Shown here: positions 1 to 7,365 of the stretch, piece after piece
Numbering within the stretch: the stretch's first letter is position 1
Layout of the letters: each line of letters opens with the position of its first letter
Assembly (NCBI GenBank): GCA_964494395.1
Contig: CAZBTI010000025.1
Location: 1 to 33,776, forward strand
Direction: 5' to 3'
From: SHLQ01 sp964494395
GTDB lineage: Bacteria > Actinomycetota > Acidimicrobiia > Acidimicrobiales > SHLQ01
DNA length: 33,776 nt
The notes under the pieces: generated by a model
The model's input: only the letters and a program-made list of their open reading frames with translations
Database searches by the model: none
What the model was told of the DNA's origin: nothing
Made by a program: the position numbers and the translations under genes

Positions 1-8
1 GTCGCCTA

Positions 9-782
9 CTAACGCTCCAACAATCGGGCGCTGGTTAGGAAGCCGGTGTGGCCGACCATTCGGTGGTCGGGGCGGACTGCTTGGCCTTCGACGTGCCAGC
101 CGCGCTGCATGAACTCGGTGGTCTCGGCCATGGCAAAGCTGTGGTCCTTCAACGCGTCGCGGAACTTGCTGACCTGAGTGATGCTCGGGGTGTAGGCCAC
201 GATGATGCCACCGGTGCGAAGCGCTGTGGCTGCGTGAGGTACGACCTGCCACGGCTCGGGTAGGTCGAGGACCACCCGGTCGAAGTCAGTTTCGTCGATA
301 CCGTCATACGCGCTGCGCAACTGCACGTCGTAACGCTCGAGGGTTTCCTCGCCGAGGAAATCCGAAACGTTGTTCTTTGCGCGCTGGGCGAAATCCTCAC
401 GAAGTTCGTAACCGGTGATCTCGGCGCCCGAGCGGAGCATCGTCATCGACAACGCACCGGACCCGACACCACTCTCGAAGACGCGAGCACCCGGGAAGAT
501 GTCGGCGATCATGACGAGCGGACCGAGGTCCTTCGGGTAGATGACCTGCGCCCCACGAGGCATCTTGAGGATGCGCTCGGCGAGGGTTGGGCGAAGGACG
601 AGATACGTGCTGCCCTTGGTCGAGCGAACGATCCGGCCTTCGGCGGTACCGATCAGATCGTCATGGGCAACAGCTCCCGCGTGGGAGTGAAACTCTTTGC
701 CAGCCTCGAGGGTGACGAGGTAGCGACGATCCTTAAAATCGACGAACTGTACGGTTTCGCCCTCGGCGAGCATGCGATTCAT
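9..782 (-). CDS. trmI: tRNA (adenine-58-N1)-methyltransferase TrmI
   Basis: SAM-dependent methylase that makes m1A58 in the tRNA T-loop; the family works as a homotetramer in the cytosol. Counting from the chosen start, an N-terminal beta domain (residues 1-60) precedes PRGAQVIYPKD (about 75-85), the SAM-binding ESGVGSGAL stretch (about 103-111) and the catalytic DLPEPW motif (173-178). The overall pattern matches mycobacterial Rv2118c. The frame is open up to 890, but I place the start at 782: that ATG forms an ATGA overlap with the stop of the upstream thiolase gene, and the protein then begins like known homologues (MNRMLAEGETVQF). The resulting 257 aa is a normal length. It is the last gene of a translationally coupled chain with ttuB and ttuA, which modify U54 in the same T-arm. 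Confidence 0.93.
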   Translation of the reverse strand: MNRMLAEGETVQFVDFKDRRYLVTLEAGKEFHSHAGAVAHDDLIGTAEGRIVRSTKGSTYLVLRPTLAERILKMPRGAQVIYPKDLGPLVMIADIFPGARVFESGVGSGALSMTMLRSGAEITGYELREDFAQRAKNNVSDFLGEETLERYDVQLRSAYDGIDETDFDRVVLDLPEPWQVVPHAATALRTGGIIVAYTPSITQVSKFRDALKDHSFAMAETTEFMQRGWHVEGQAVRPDHRMVGHTGFLTSARLLER

Positions 783-1750
783 GTGTCGAGCATGTCGGAA
801 CGCTGCCCGATTTCCACCGGCACTGAGTCGGATGCGAGCCCGACGAGTTTGCAGAACGCGCACACGTCGTTGGTCGATGGGCTGCCACACACCTCACATG
901 GTGATATCGACGACTCCAGCTCCGAACCGTTACCTACTCCCCCGTTCTCGGCGGCATCGGCAAAGAGTGGGCCGGCTCGATCGAGGAAGCCGAAATAGAA
1001 TGCGTGCTTCGACCCCGGCGACGCTACTTCCATTTCGTTGAGGATGTCTTTGTATTCGAGGTGCTTGTTGCCCGCCGCCATAGGGCATTCCTCGACCACG
1101 TACTCGATGTTGCGCAGCACGCAGTAGGCCGCCATCTCGCGCTCGCCCAATCGGATCAAGGGCTTGGTCTTCCTGGGGAAGCCATTGCGCGCTGGAAGCA
1201 CGGGGTGCTGGCGAGCGAGGTAGTCGGTCTGCCACCGGCGGACGTTGCCAAAGAGAACGGCGGCCTCATCGTCGAGATTGTGCCCGGTCACGACGACGTC
1301 GTAACCGTGCTCGATCGCCACCGAGTCGAAGATGTGGCGCTTGCTCAGTCCACACGAAGAGCACGGCACCCGCTTGGTTGCTTTCGCTGCGCTCGGAACG
1401 GTAAAGCCGTGCTCCTCTTGGAGCGAGTGGTAATGCAGCTTGAGGCCGTGGGCGTCGGCAAAGTCTTGGGCAAAGGCGGTGCTCGCGTCTGAGTATTCGC
1501 CGATGCCGAGGCCAATGACCAACCCGTCGACCTCGTACCCGAGGGCTATCAAGATGTCCCACAGAGCGAGCGAGTCCTTGCCGCCAGACACTGCAACGAG
1601 GACTTTGTCGTCCGGTTCGAACATCTTGAACTTGTAGATCGCCTTCTCCACTTGGCGGTGGCAGAACGCGATGAAGTGCTCGGCGCAAAACGCCGCGTTG
1701 TGCTGGCGCAGTTCGATGACGGGATGACCCTTACAGACGCGACACTTCAC
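779..1750 (-). CDS. ttuA: TtuA-type tRNA 2-thiouridine synthase (PP-loop, Fe-S)
   Basis: Member of the TtcA/TtuA family of PP-loop ATPases that adenylate a tRNA uridine and replace O2 with sulfur. Visible parts: zinc site 1 (C3, C6, C22, H25), PP-loop SGGKDS (55-60), the three cluster-ligand cysteines C130, C133 and C222, and zinc site 2 (C285, C288, C297, C300). The two zinc sites plus three cluster cysteines are typical of TtuA (position 54, T-loop) rather than TtcA (position 32). Length 323 aa is normal. The start is a GTG 5 bases after the stop of the sulfur-carrier gene, and the stop overlaps trmI by ATGA. The presence of a ubiquitin-like carrier gene directly upstream supports the thermophile-type route in which the carrier thiocarboxylate donates sulfur. 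The position-54 specificity is inferred from family and context. Confidence 0.88.
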   Translation of the reverse strand: MKCRVCKGHPVIELRQHNAAFCAEHFIAFCHRQVEKAIYKFKMFEPDDKVLVAVSGGKDSLALWDILIALGYEVDGLVIGLGIGEYSDASTAFAQDFADAHGLKLHYHSLQEEHGFTVPSAAKATKRVPCSSCGLSKRHIFDSVAIEHGYDVVVTGHNLDDEAAVLFGNVRRWQTDYLARQHPVLPARNGFPRKTKPLIRLGEREMAAYCVLRNIEYVVEECPMAAGNKHLEYKDILNEMEVASPGSKHAFYFGFLDRAGPLFADAAENGGVGNGSELESSISPCEVCGSPSTNDVCAFCKLVGLASDSVPVEIGQRSDMLDT

Positions 1751-1755
1751 GCTGC

Positions 1756-1950
1756 TTAACCGCCAGAGATGACAGAGCGGATCTCGATGTCATCGTCGTC
1801 GCGGAGTTTCGTGTTACCCGCCAGCAGCGTGCCGTTGACGATGACGAGAACAGATTCGCGGTTCACCCCGAGCTCCTCGACCAGCGACGAGACTGTGAGC
1901 GGACCATCCATGTCGAGTTCGCGGTCCGGGTTGCGGAGCCGGACTTTCAT
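1756..1950 (-). CDS. ttuB: Ubiquitin-like sulfur carrier protein (TtuB/MoaD/ThiS type)
   Basis: A 64-aa beta-grasp protein ending in the diagnostic Gly-Gly (…RSVISGG), which in this superfamily is activated by adenylation and converted to a C-terminal thiocarboxylate. MoaD, ThiS and TtuB cannot be separated by sequence alone. Its place 5 bases before a TtuA gene, and the absence of thiamine or molybdopterin-synthase genes next to it, favour a TtuB role in tRNA 2-thiolation. Its ATG overlaps the stop of the Lys/Ala-rich gene (ATGA), so translation is probably coupled to it. No E1-like activating enzyme (TtuC/MoeB/ThiF type) is present in the window, so one must be encoded elsewhere if this route runs. 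Confidence 0.82.
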   Translation of the reverse strand: MKVRLRNPDRELDMDGPLTVSSLVEELGVNRESVLVIVNGTLLAGNTKLRDDDDIEIRSVISGG

Positions 1951-3129
1951 TCTTCGGTGTCCACCTCGACGGTGTCGACGACATCATTCGGGATGGCTTT
2001 CGCAAGAGCCGCAGCGGCCGGCTTGGCGGCGCGCTTCTCGGCCTTCTGCGCCTTCTTGGCTTGCTTTGCAGCCTTTGCGATTCGTCGCCTCTTCGCAGCT
2101 TTTGCGTCGGCCTTGGCCTGAGCTTTCGCGTCGGCCTTAGCTTGCGCTATGACTGCAGCGTCGGCCTTGGCCTGGGCTTTCGCATCTGCTTTGGCTTGCT
2201 TTGCAGCCTTTGCGATTCGTCGCCTCTTCGCAGCTTTTGCGTCGGCCTTGGCCTGAGCTTTCGCATCTGCTTTGGCTTTCGATTTGGCTGCAGCGTCGAC
2301 CTTGGCCTGGGCTTTCGCGTCGGCCTGGGCTTTCGATTTGGCCGCGGCATCAGCCTTCGCCTGCGCCTTCGCATCGGCCTTGGCNNNNNNNNNNNNNNNN
2401 NNNNNNNNNNNNNNNNNNNNNNNNNNNNNNNNNNNNNNNNNNNNNNNNNNNNNNNNNNNNNNNNNNNNNNNNNNNNNNNNNNNNAGCGTCGGCCTTGGCC
2501 TGAACCTTTGCGTCCAGCTTTGCCGGCTTGGCAGCGGCTGCTGCAGTTGCCTTTTCGAGGCGGCGCTGTGCTTTGGCCTCGGCCACCTCGGACTTCTTCA
2601 GTGCTTTGGCTTCGGCTGCTTCGGATTTCTTCTGTGCTTTGGCCGCGTTGGCAGCGGCCTTTGCATCGGACTTGGCAAGCTTTGCCTCGAGCTTTTCAGC
2701 CTTCTTCGCCGCCCGCTTCTGTGCCTTGGTGAGCGCTGGAGGATCAAAGACATCCTCGCCGAGGATTTGATTGATTCGCTCGGGCGAAGGTGCAGCGAGA
2801 ATCTTCTCGCCCGCAACGCCGAGTGCAAGCCCGGTCATGATGTTGGCGCGAGACTTTTTCCGCTTCGGGCCAATGAGGAACTTGCGTCCTTCGCCGCGAC
2901 CCTTCTTGGTCTTCTCCGGCTCGTGGACGACGGCCCACACCTCGCCCTCTTTCAGCGGCTCGTCAAAGCTGATCGGCGCTTCACCGCTGCCCTTGGAGAT
3001 CTTCGAGAACTGCTTGTAGCCGAACTGTGCAATCCATAATGCCCGCCAAAACGGTGAGCCTCCGATGAGGCCTTGTCGCAGAGCGCGCGACTTAAGGAGC
3101 TTGATCGCTGTGGTTTTTGCCGATGCCAC
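1947..3129 (-). CDS. Lys/Ala-rich repeat protein, interrupted by an assembly gap
   Basis: Function unknown. The N-terminal ~110 residues form an ordinary domain (IGGSPFWRALWIAQFGYKQF, then a LKEGEVWAVVHE stretch) of a type I associate with small actinobacterial membrane-protein operons. After it come a linker and a very long Ala/Lys/Asp/Gln repeat (units such as AKADAKAQ, and RRRIAKAAKQA twice), expected to form a charged helix or coiled coil, and a short acidic end (DVVDTVEVDTEE). The frame before the gap (to 2485) and after it (from 2384) differ by one base across 100 N, so the gap size is a placeholder and the true length is unknown. The start is uncertain: the frame is open to an ATG at 3204, but a GTG at 3129, 7 bases after the preceding stop, fits the operon better. 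The stop overlaps ttuB by ATGA. Confidence 0.7.
2056..2264 (-). repeat. Two exact 74-base copies, 135 bases apart, inside the Lys/Ala-rich gene
   Basis: Positions 2056-2129 and 2191-2264 are identical over 74 bases. The 135-base offset equals 45 codons, so the duplication keeps the reading frame and adds a second RRRIAKAAKQA block. Similar but diverged units continue up to the gap at 2385 and probably caused it. Confidence 0.9.
2385..2484. other. Assembly gap (100 N) within the Lys/Ala repeat
   Basis: One hundred N. Both flanks carry the same repeat family (a tcggccttggc core on each side), and the reading frame is off by one across it, so 100 is a default length and not a measured one. The real repeat could be shorter or much longer. 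Confidence 0.97.
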
Positions 3130-3136
3130 GAGAGCG

Positions 3137-3403
3137 TCAGATGCGTCGAATCTGCACGACGGCAGACTTCTTCTTGCCAGTGCGCTGGCCAAGGAGGTAG
3201 GCAATCAACATGATGACGATCGCCGCAACGCTGACTGCGGGAACGATCTGGCTCTTCTTGTCGTTCGCAACCTGATCAACATCGTGTTTAATCGTGCGGA
3301 ACTTCGACTCGAGGTCCTCTTTAGATATCGGAGCTTGCTCGGTCGCCGGGACGGCTTTTTTGAGCGCCTTCTCTGCAGCCTTCTTGTCTTTCCGCTTGCT
3401 CAT
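3137..3403 (-). CDS. Small single-helix membrane protein
   Basis: 88 aa. A Lys-rich cytoplasmic N-terminus (MSKRKDKKAAEKALKK) and an amphipathic stretch are followed by one transmembrane helix (about 54-72, PAVSVAAIVIMLIAYLL) and a basic tail GQRTGKKKSAVVQIRRI. The tail pattern (GxRxGKKxxxVVxIRR) resembles DUF3618-type actinobacterial membrane proteins; I recognise the style but assign no function. It starts in an ATGA overlap with the holin-X-like gene and is followed 7 bases later by the likely start of the Lys/Ala-rich gene, so the three probably form one unit. Confidence 0.75.
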   Translation of the reverse strand: MSKRKDKKAAEKALKKAVPATEQAPISKEDLESKFRTIKHDVDQVANDKKSQIVPAVSVAAIVIMLIAYLLGQRTGKKKSAVVQIRRI

Positions 3404-3726
3404 TCGGTGAGGCCTTTCGTGATGCGGGTCGCGAGGAACCCGAGAATCGCAGCTGCTACCGCGAAGACGATGAGGTATGGCGCCCAGACAAACCAGCCTA
3501 TGCCGTCGTCTCCGCCGTTGAATAGATCGACCTCTTGCAAGCCACGAAGCCCAGCTAGGGCAAGGAAGAAGAAGCCGAGGCCCAACAACAATGCGCCGGG
3601 CACACCGAACTTGAGGTAACGCCCGATCCCAGCGAGTGGGGTCTTGGTCTCTTGAATGGCATATGCCTTCACGAGGTCAAAGACCTCTTGGACATTCTCG
3701 ATAGGAGTCTTTTGTGTTTCAGCCAC
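3400..3726 (-). CDS. Holin-X-like (superfamily III type) two-helix membrane protein
   Basis: 108 aa with a soluble N-terminal helix (NVQEVFDLVKAYAIQETKTPLAG) and two transmembrane helices (about 41-61 and 81-101) joined by a short DxFNGGDDGIGW loop. The pattern matches the actinobacterial putative holin-X/DUF1469 family. That name is historical: the chromosomal members are not known to lyse cells and there is no phage context here. The start is a GTG preceded by TAGGTT six bases upstream, consistent with a leaderless transcript that begins the six-gene chain running down to trmI. Confidence 0.7.
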   Translation of the reverse strand: MAETQKTPIENVQEVFDLVKAYAIQETKTPLAGIGRYLKFGVPGALLLGLGFFFLALAGLRGLQEVDLFNGGDDGIGWFVWAPYLIVFAVAAAILGFLATRITKGLTE

Positions 3727-3732
3727 GGCGTA

Positions 3733-3738
3733 AACCTA
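3733..3738 (-). promoter_or_regulatory. -10 box (TAGGTT) of a probable leaderless promoter
   Basis: TAGGTT lies 6 bases before the GTG at 3726, which would place the transcript start at or next to the start codon. No Shine-Dalgarno sequence is visible. It is the likely promoter of the holin-X-like to trmI chain. Confidence 0.5.
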
Positions 3739-3803
3739 GCGTCTGTTTCGGTGGAGCGTCGAGCTGTGGGAAAGTGTTGATCGACCTGCCTCGAGTACGG
3801 TCG

Positions 3804-4448
3804 CTACTCGTCCTTCATTGCCCGCAGGAGAACGAGCTTTCCTTCGAGCGCGTCCCGTAGTTTCGCCATCTGACCACTCGTCGTTTGGGCTTCGAGAACC
3901 TGTTGGCGGTCGAACTCGATCAGCGGAGAAACAGCGGAGAGTTGATCCAAGAGCTGGTGAGGGTCTTGGCTAAATCCGAGGTCTTCAGGTAGCTCGGCTC
4001 CAGCTTGGGCCGCGGCCTCGGTCAAGGTCTCGATCAGCAGTACTTGGAGGTCGGCGAGTGATCCCCCACCGTCGTCGACCACCGGTCGACTCGACACCAA
4101 TGCTCGGGGATAGGGATCGACTTCGAGCCACTCGTGGATGGTCACCCGCTCGACTCCAGCGGTCACGACACCCCAGCGTCCGTCGTCGAATTCTTCGGAT
4201 TGGAGGATCTCGACCCGAGTGGCAACGAGTACTCCGGTGTCGCTGGCACCGACCTCTTGGCCTCGATCGATCAAGACAATGGCGAAGGTTCCCTCGCCGT
4301 CGGGTCCAGTGAGATCGGTCATCAGCTGTCGGTAACGTTCTTCAAAGATGTGTAGTGGAACAACTTGGCTCGGAAACACGGTGCTGCCGAGCGGGAACAT
4401 TGCAAGCTCGCGAACATCTGCGGGTAACGGTGGTGAGGGGTCGGTCAC
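3804..4448 (-). CDS. LON substrate-binding-domain protein
   Basis: 214 aa, a stand-alone N-terminal LON domain without protease or ATPase parts. Key features: the opening ELAMFPLGSTVFPSQVVPLHIFEERYRQL, typical of this domain, then GEGTFAIVLIDRG and a helical C-terminal half. Stand-alone LON-domain proteins are widespread; their role is not settled. The frame is open to 4571, but I choose the GTG at 4448 because it makes a GTGA overlap with the stop of the carboxypeptidase gene and precedes the domain by a normal 13 residues. Translation is probably coupled to that gene. Confidence 0.85.
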   Translation of the reverse strand: MTDPSPPLPADVRELAMFPLGSTVFPSQVVPLHIFEERYRQLMTDLTGPDGEGTFAIVLIDRGQEVGASDTGVLVATRVEILQSEEFDDGRWGVVTAGVERVTIHEWLEVDPYPRALVSSRPVVDDGGGSLADLQVLLIETLTEAAAQAGAELPEDLGFSQDPHQLLDQLSAVSPLIEFDRQQVLEAQTTSGQMAKLRDALEGKLVLLRAMKDE

Positions 4449-5869
4449 TGTGTTGGAGCGAACGCTTCGACGTTGGGGCCCTGCGGATAGGCAACGAGTT
4501 CGAGGGCCAAGGCATCTTGTGTCGCCATCATGTCCTCGATTGGGTAGATGTCGGTGGTGTTCGCAATCCACGCGAACGTCAAGATCGTGCCGTCCGATGC
4601 AGTGGCACGACCAGCGAGTGCTCCAACCTCGTTGAGGCGGCCGGTTTTCGCAAAGACTTGGCCGTCGGCTGGGGTACCGATAAGGCGCTCGCGCAGGGTG
4701 CCGCTCTCTCCAGCGACGGCGAGGCCATCGATCAGTCCAATGTCGGTCGAGGCGTCGAGCACTTCGACGAGCAGTTGGCAGGTCACCCGGTTTTGAGAGG
4801 CGAGGCCCGACCCGTCGACGACATCGGTTTCGGCCACGGTGAATCCCGAGTCGGCCAATAAGTTCTCGAGGGCAATGGCGCCGCCGTCGCTCGATCCAAG
4901 GCGAGACGCAACAAAGCCAATCTCTTTCAACAAGAGTTCCGCCGCCATGTTGTCGGAGATGTCGAGCATCTGGTTCGTGGCAACCGACACCGGGTCAGAC
5001 GTGATGCTTGCGATGGTGCGAGCGTTCGCGGGAGCAGGGGCCTCGCCAGAACCACCGCGGATGATGACGCCTCGTTCTTCGAGGAGGTCGTCGAAGAACG
5101 ATGCGGAGAAAACGGCTGGTTCGGTGGTCGCGGTCGCGAGCGATGGAGCGGTGTCCTCGGCAAAGCGCACAAAGCCATCGTTGACCGTGAGTGCCGATAG
5201 TGGTCCGGTTTGGTTTTGGGAGACGTTGGTAAAGCGTTCCGGCCACTGCGGCAGGTACCGCTCGTCGTCGTAGCGCTCCTCGTCGCCGATGACACCGCCG
5301 GTAATCTCGGTGATTCCTTCGGCGATGACCGCGTCGGCGAGGACTTCGATCGATGTAGCGAAATGCGGCTGCTGGTCGTAGCGCACCACGTAGGACTGGG
5401 TCGCGAGAAGAGGGTCTCCACCGCCGACGATGTAAAGATCGCCATCGAGCACTCCATCGACGATCGGAGCGTCGGTCACGATCGTTGTTTCGAAGGTGTG
5501 ATCTCCGCCGAGTATCTCGTAAACGCCATAGGCGGTGAGAATTTTCTGGGCTGAGGCTGGAACCAGCGGCAAGGTGCTGTTGCGAGAGAAGACCGGTTCG
5601 CCATCGATCGTCACGACGAGGCAACTCTGTGACGGGAAGGTCGTAGCGAGTTGGCTTAGCGAGCTCTCAAGGTTGTCGACCAGGAGCGGTTCACGAAGCC
5701 ATTGGGGAGTTCGTCGGACCGAGAGCAACGGCGTCGTGAGCGGGGCTTCGGTGGTGAGGCCCGCTTCGACCACCTCTACATCGGCGAGTGCCGCGTCGGT
5801 TTGCACTGCCTGCCATGACGCAAAACCGGCGACGACGAGAAGGACGAGTGGAAGGAACCAACGACGCAT
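4445..5869 (-). CDS. dacB: D-alanyl-D-alanine carboxypeptidase/endopeptidase (PBP4 family)
   Basis: Class C penicillin-binding protein that trims peptidoglycan stem peptides outside the membrane. From the chosen start, a signal anchor (MRRWFLPLVLLVVAGFASW) is followed by SAQK (Ser106, Lys109), SDN (305-307), DGSGL and KTG (408-410), the three active-site motifs in the right order. The protein is 474 aa. The frame has an ATG at 5881, but TATGAT sits 7 bases before the ATG at 5869, which suggests a leaderless transcript starting there; the difference is four residues. The downstream LON-domain gene overlaps its stop, and a FIST gene is divergent. SAQK replaces the commoner STQK/SNxK but keeps the catalytic Ser and Lys. 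Confidence 0.92.
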   Translation of the reverse strand: MRRWFLPLVLLVVAGFASWQAVQTDAALADVEVVEAGLTTEAPLTTPLLSVRRTPQWLREPLLVDNLESSLSQLATTFPSQSCLVVTIDGEPVFSRNSTLPLVPASAQKILTAYGVYEILGGDHTFETTIVTDAPIVDGVLDGDLYIVGGGDPLLATQSYVVRYDQQPHFATSIEVLADAVIAEGITEITGGVIGDEERYDDERYLPQWPERFTNVSQNQTGPLSALTVNDGFVRFAEDTAPSLATATTEPAVFSASFFDDLLEERGVIIRGGSGEAPAPANARTIASITSDPVSVATNQMLDISDNMAAELLLKEIGFVASRLGSSDGGAIALENLLADSGFTVAETDVVDGSGLASQNRVTCQLLVEVLDASTDIGLIDGLAVAGESGTLRERLIGTPADGQVFAKTGRLNEVGALAGRATASDGTILTFAWIANTTDIYPIEDMMATQDALALELVAYPQGPNVEAFAPTQ

Positions 5870-5876
5870 TACCAGC

Positions 5877-5882
5877 ATCATA
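5877..5882 (-). promoter_or_regulatory. -10 box (TATGAT) before dacB
   Basis: TATGAT, one mismatch from consensus, ends 7 bases before the ATG at 5869. This predicts a leaderless dacB message and argues for the internal start. Confidence 0.5.
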
Positions 5883-5944
5883 AGTCGGACTTCGCCTTCT
5901 TGAGCAGCACGCCAGAGGGTTTCGCCGTCGGCGTGATCGACCGC

Positions 5945-5950
5945 TAGCGT
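5945..5950 (+). promoter_or_regulatory. -10 box (TAGCGT) before the FIST gene
   Basis: TAGCGT lies 7 bases before the ATG at 5958. TTCGCC at 5921-5926 is a weak -35 candidate with an 18-base spacer. No Shine-Dalgarno sequence is visible. Confidence 0.45.
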
Positions 5951-5957
5951 CAGGTCT

Positions 5958-7085
5958 ATGCTCGCCGCCGCTGCAATCAGCCAGCACCCCGTAGCCGCGC
6001 TCGCCGTCGGCGAGTTGGCCGGTTCGATTCTCGAACAGCTCGATGGGGCTCAAATCGACCTCCTCTTGGTATTCGCCGACAGCTGCCACACCGGAGCGAT
6101 CGACGATGTCTCTTCAGCGCTGCGCGAGTTGTTGCACCCAGGTGTCCTCCTCGGCACGACGGCGTGCGGGGTGATCGGCCAGATCTCCGAGGTCGAGGAT
6201 GCTCCTGCAATATCGGTGTGGGCAGCATCGGGGATCGACGCCAAGCCACTGCGCGTCGAGCCAGGAGCGGCTGCTCCAACCTCGGGGTGGCCGCAACGAG
6301 ATGATGCAAACGTTCTGCTGCTCGCAGACCCGTTCACGACCCCGCTCGAAGACCTCTTTGCCGCTGCGATGGCAGATGGCCGCTCCGTATCGATCCATGG
6401 AGGGTTCGCGTCCGCCGCTCGTGGCCCCGGCGGCAATCGCCTGTTGCTCGACGGTGAGATTCATTCCGATGGCGCCGTCGGTGTCGATCTTGGGAACACA
6501 GCGCTGCGCAGTGTCGTGTCGCAGGGCTGCCGTCCTATCGGTCGGGCCTATACGGTCACCGGTGCCAACCGAAACGTCATTACCGAACTCGCATCCCAAC
6601 GCCCCCTCGATGTGCTGGAGTCCATTGCGAGAGATGCCTCGGCCGAGGATCAACAGGTCTTGGGCGGAGGCATCCACGTCGGCCTCGTCTTCGACGAAAC
6701 AAAGGTCGATGAGTATGAGCGTGGAGACTTTTTGATCCGTGCGGTCATGGGAGCCGACCAGGCGAGTGGTGCAATTGCCATCGGCGCCGAGATCGAGGTC
6801 GGAGCGACCGTGCAGTTTCAGGTACGAGATGCACAGAGCGCATCCGATGATCTCTCCAGCATGCTCTCCACCATCGATGGCGGAGTCACGAGCGCAGCCC
6901 TGACCTTCACGTGCAACGGCCGAGGTGAACGTCTCTTCGGGCGAGCCGGCCACGACGCCGAAATGGTGCACGCCATCAGCGGCTCTACCGCAACCGCGGG
7001 CATGTTCTGTGCGGGAGAATTTGGTCCGGTCGGCGACAACAACCACGTCCACGGTTTCACTGCTTCGACCCTGCTTTTCGACTGA
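5958..7085 (+). CDS. FIST N- and C-domain signal protein
   Basis: 375 aa. The N-terminal half (DLLLVFADS, LLGTTACGVIG) matches the FIST N domain and the end (ALTFTCNGRGERLFG, then GMFCAGEFGPVG, HVHGFTAS) is the typical FIST_C signature. FIST domains are thought to bind small ligands, possibly amino acids, and are usually linked to signalling proteins; this one stands alone with no transmembrane segment or output domain. It is divergent from dacB with about 88 bases between starts, so the two may share control. Ligand and partner cannot be read from the sequence. Confidence 0.85.
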   Translation: MLAAAAISQHPVAALAVGELAGSILEQLDGAQIDLLLVFADSCHTGAIDDVSSALRELLHPGVLLGTTACGVIGQISEVEDAPAISVWAASGIDAKPLRVEPGAAAPTSGWPQRDDANVLLLADPFTTPLEDLFAAAMADGRSVSIHGGFASAARGPGGNRLLLDGEIHSDGAVGVDLGNTALRSVVSQGCRPIGRAYTVTGANRNVITELASQRPLDVLESIARDASAEDQQVLGGGIHVGLVFDETKVDEYERGDFLIRAVMGADQASGAIAIGAEIEVGATVQFQVRDAQSASDDLSSMLSTIDGGVTSAALTFTCNGRGERLFGRAGHDAEMVHAISGSTATAGMFCAGEFGPVGDNNHVHGFTASTLLFD

Positions 7086-7365
7086 CGCGCAGATCGGTCG
7101 GGCTTGGCCGGCGAGTCCAGCCGCCGATGTCGAACTCGGGCTATTCGAGACTCACCGTGGACGAAACCTTACTAATTTCTAACATCTCCTAGTAATACCC
7201 GTGTTGGCGCTCCAGTGACGTGGTACAACACACGGGGTCAATCTCGGCCAGATCCTCGACCAGATTGAGGTGACTGTCATAAGGTTCCTCTGCGGCATCT
7301 CGCGATGTCTCTACCCTTAGTAAGTCAATCAGCAAGTCAATTTTTCATCAGGAGTAGAAATCCAC
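7086..7365 (+). promoter_or_regulatory. Intergenic region and leader of the transketolase gene
   Basis: 280 bases with no convincing gene. A possible -10 (TACCCT, 7312-7317) would give a leader of roughly 40 bases. Right after it is a 12-base tandem repeat (7319-7330 and 7331-7342, two mismatches, core AAGTCAAT), then a clear Shine-Dalgarno AGGAG at 7350-7354, 11 bases before the ATG. The first 150 bases are AT-richer than their surroundings and show nothing I can name. Confidence 0.4.

Noticed and set aside
1756..1950. MoaD or ThiS assignment for the sulfur carrier
   Set aside because: Cannot be excluded by sequence, but the directly coupled TtuA gene and lack of molybdopterin or thiamine synthesis genes beside it favour the TtuB role. 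mobA is 17 kb away and acts at a later step.
2061..3039. Long plus-strand frames with Leu/Arg/Ala-rich products across the Lys/Ala repeat and its gap
   Set aside because: They are shadows of the repeat gene on the other strand, pass through N, and show no domain.
3400..3726. Phage origin for the holin-X-like gene
   Set aside because: No endolysin, capsid, tail, integrase or att site nearby; the family is common on actinobacterial chromosomes and here sits in a tRNA-modification operon.
6114..7052. Minus-strand 312-codon frame opposite the FIST gene
   Set aside because: The FIST domains on the plus strand are unmistakable; the antisense product has no recognisable features.
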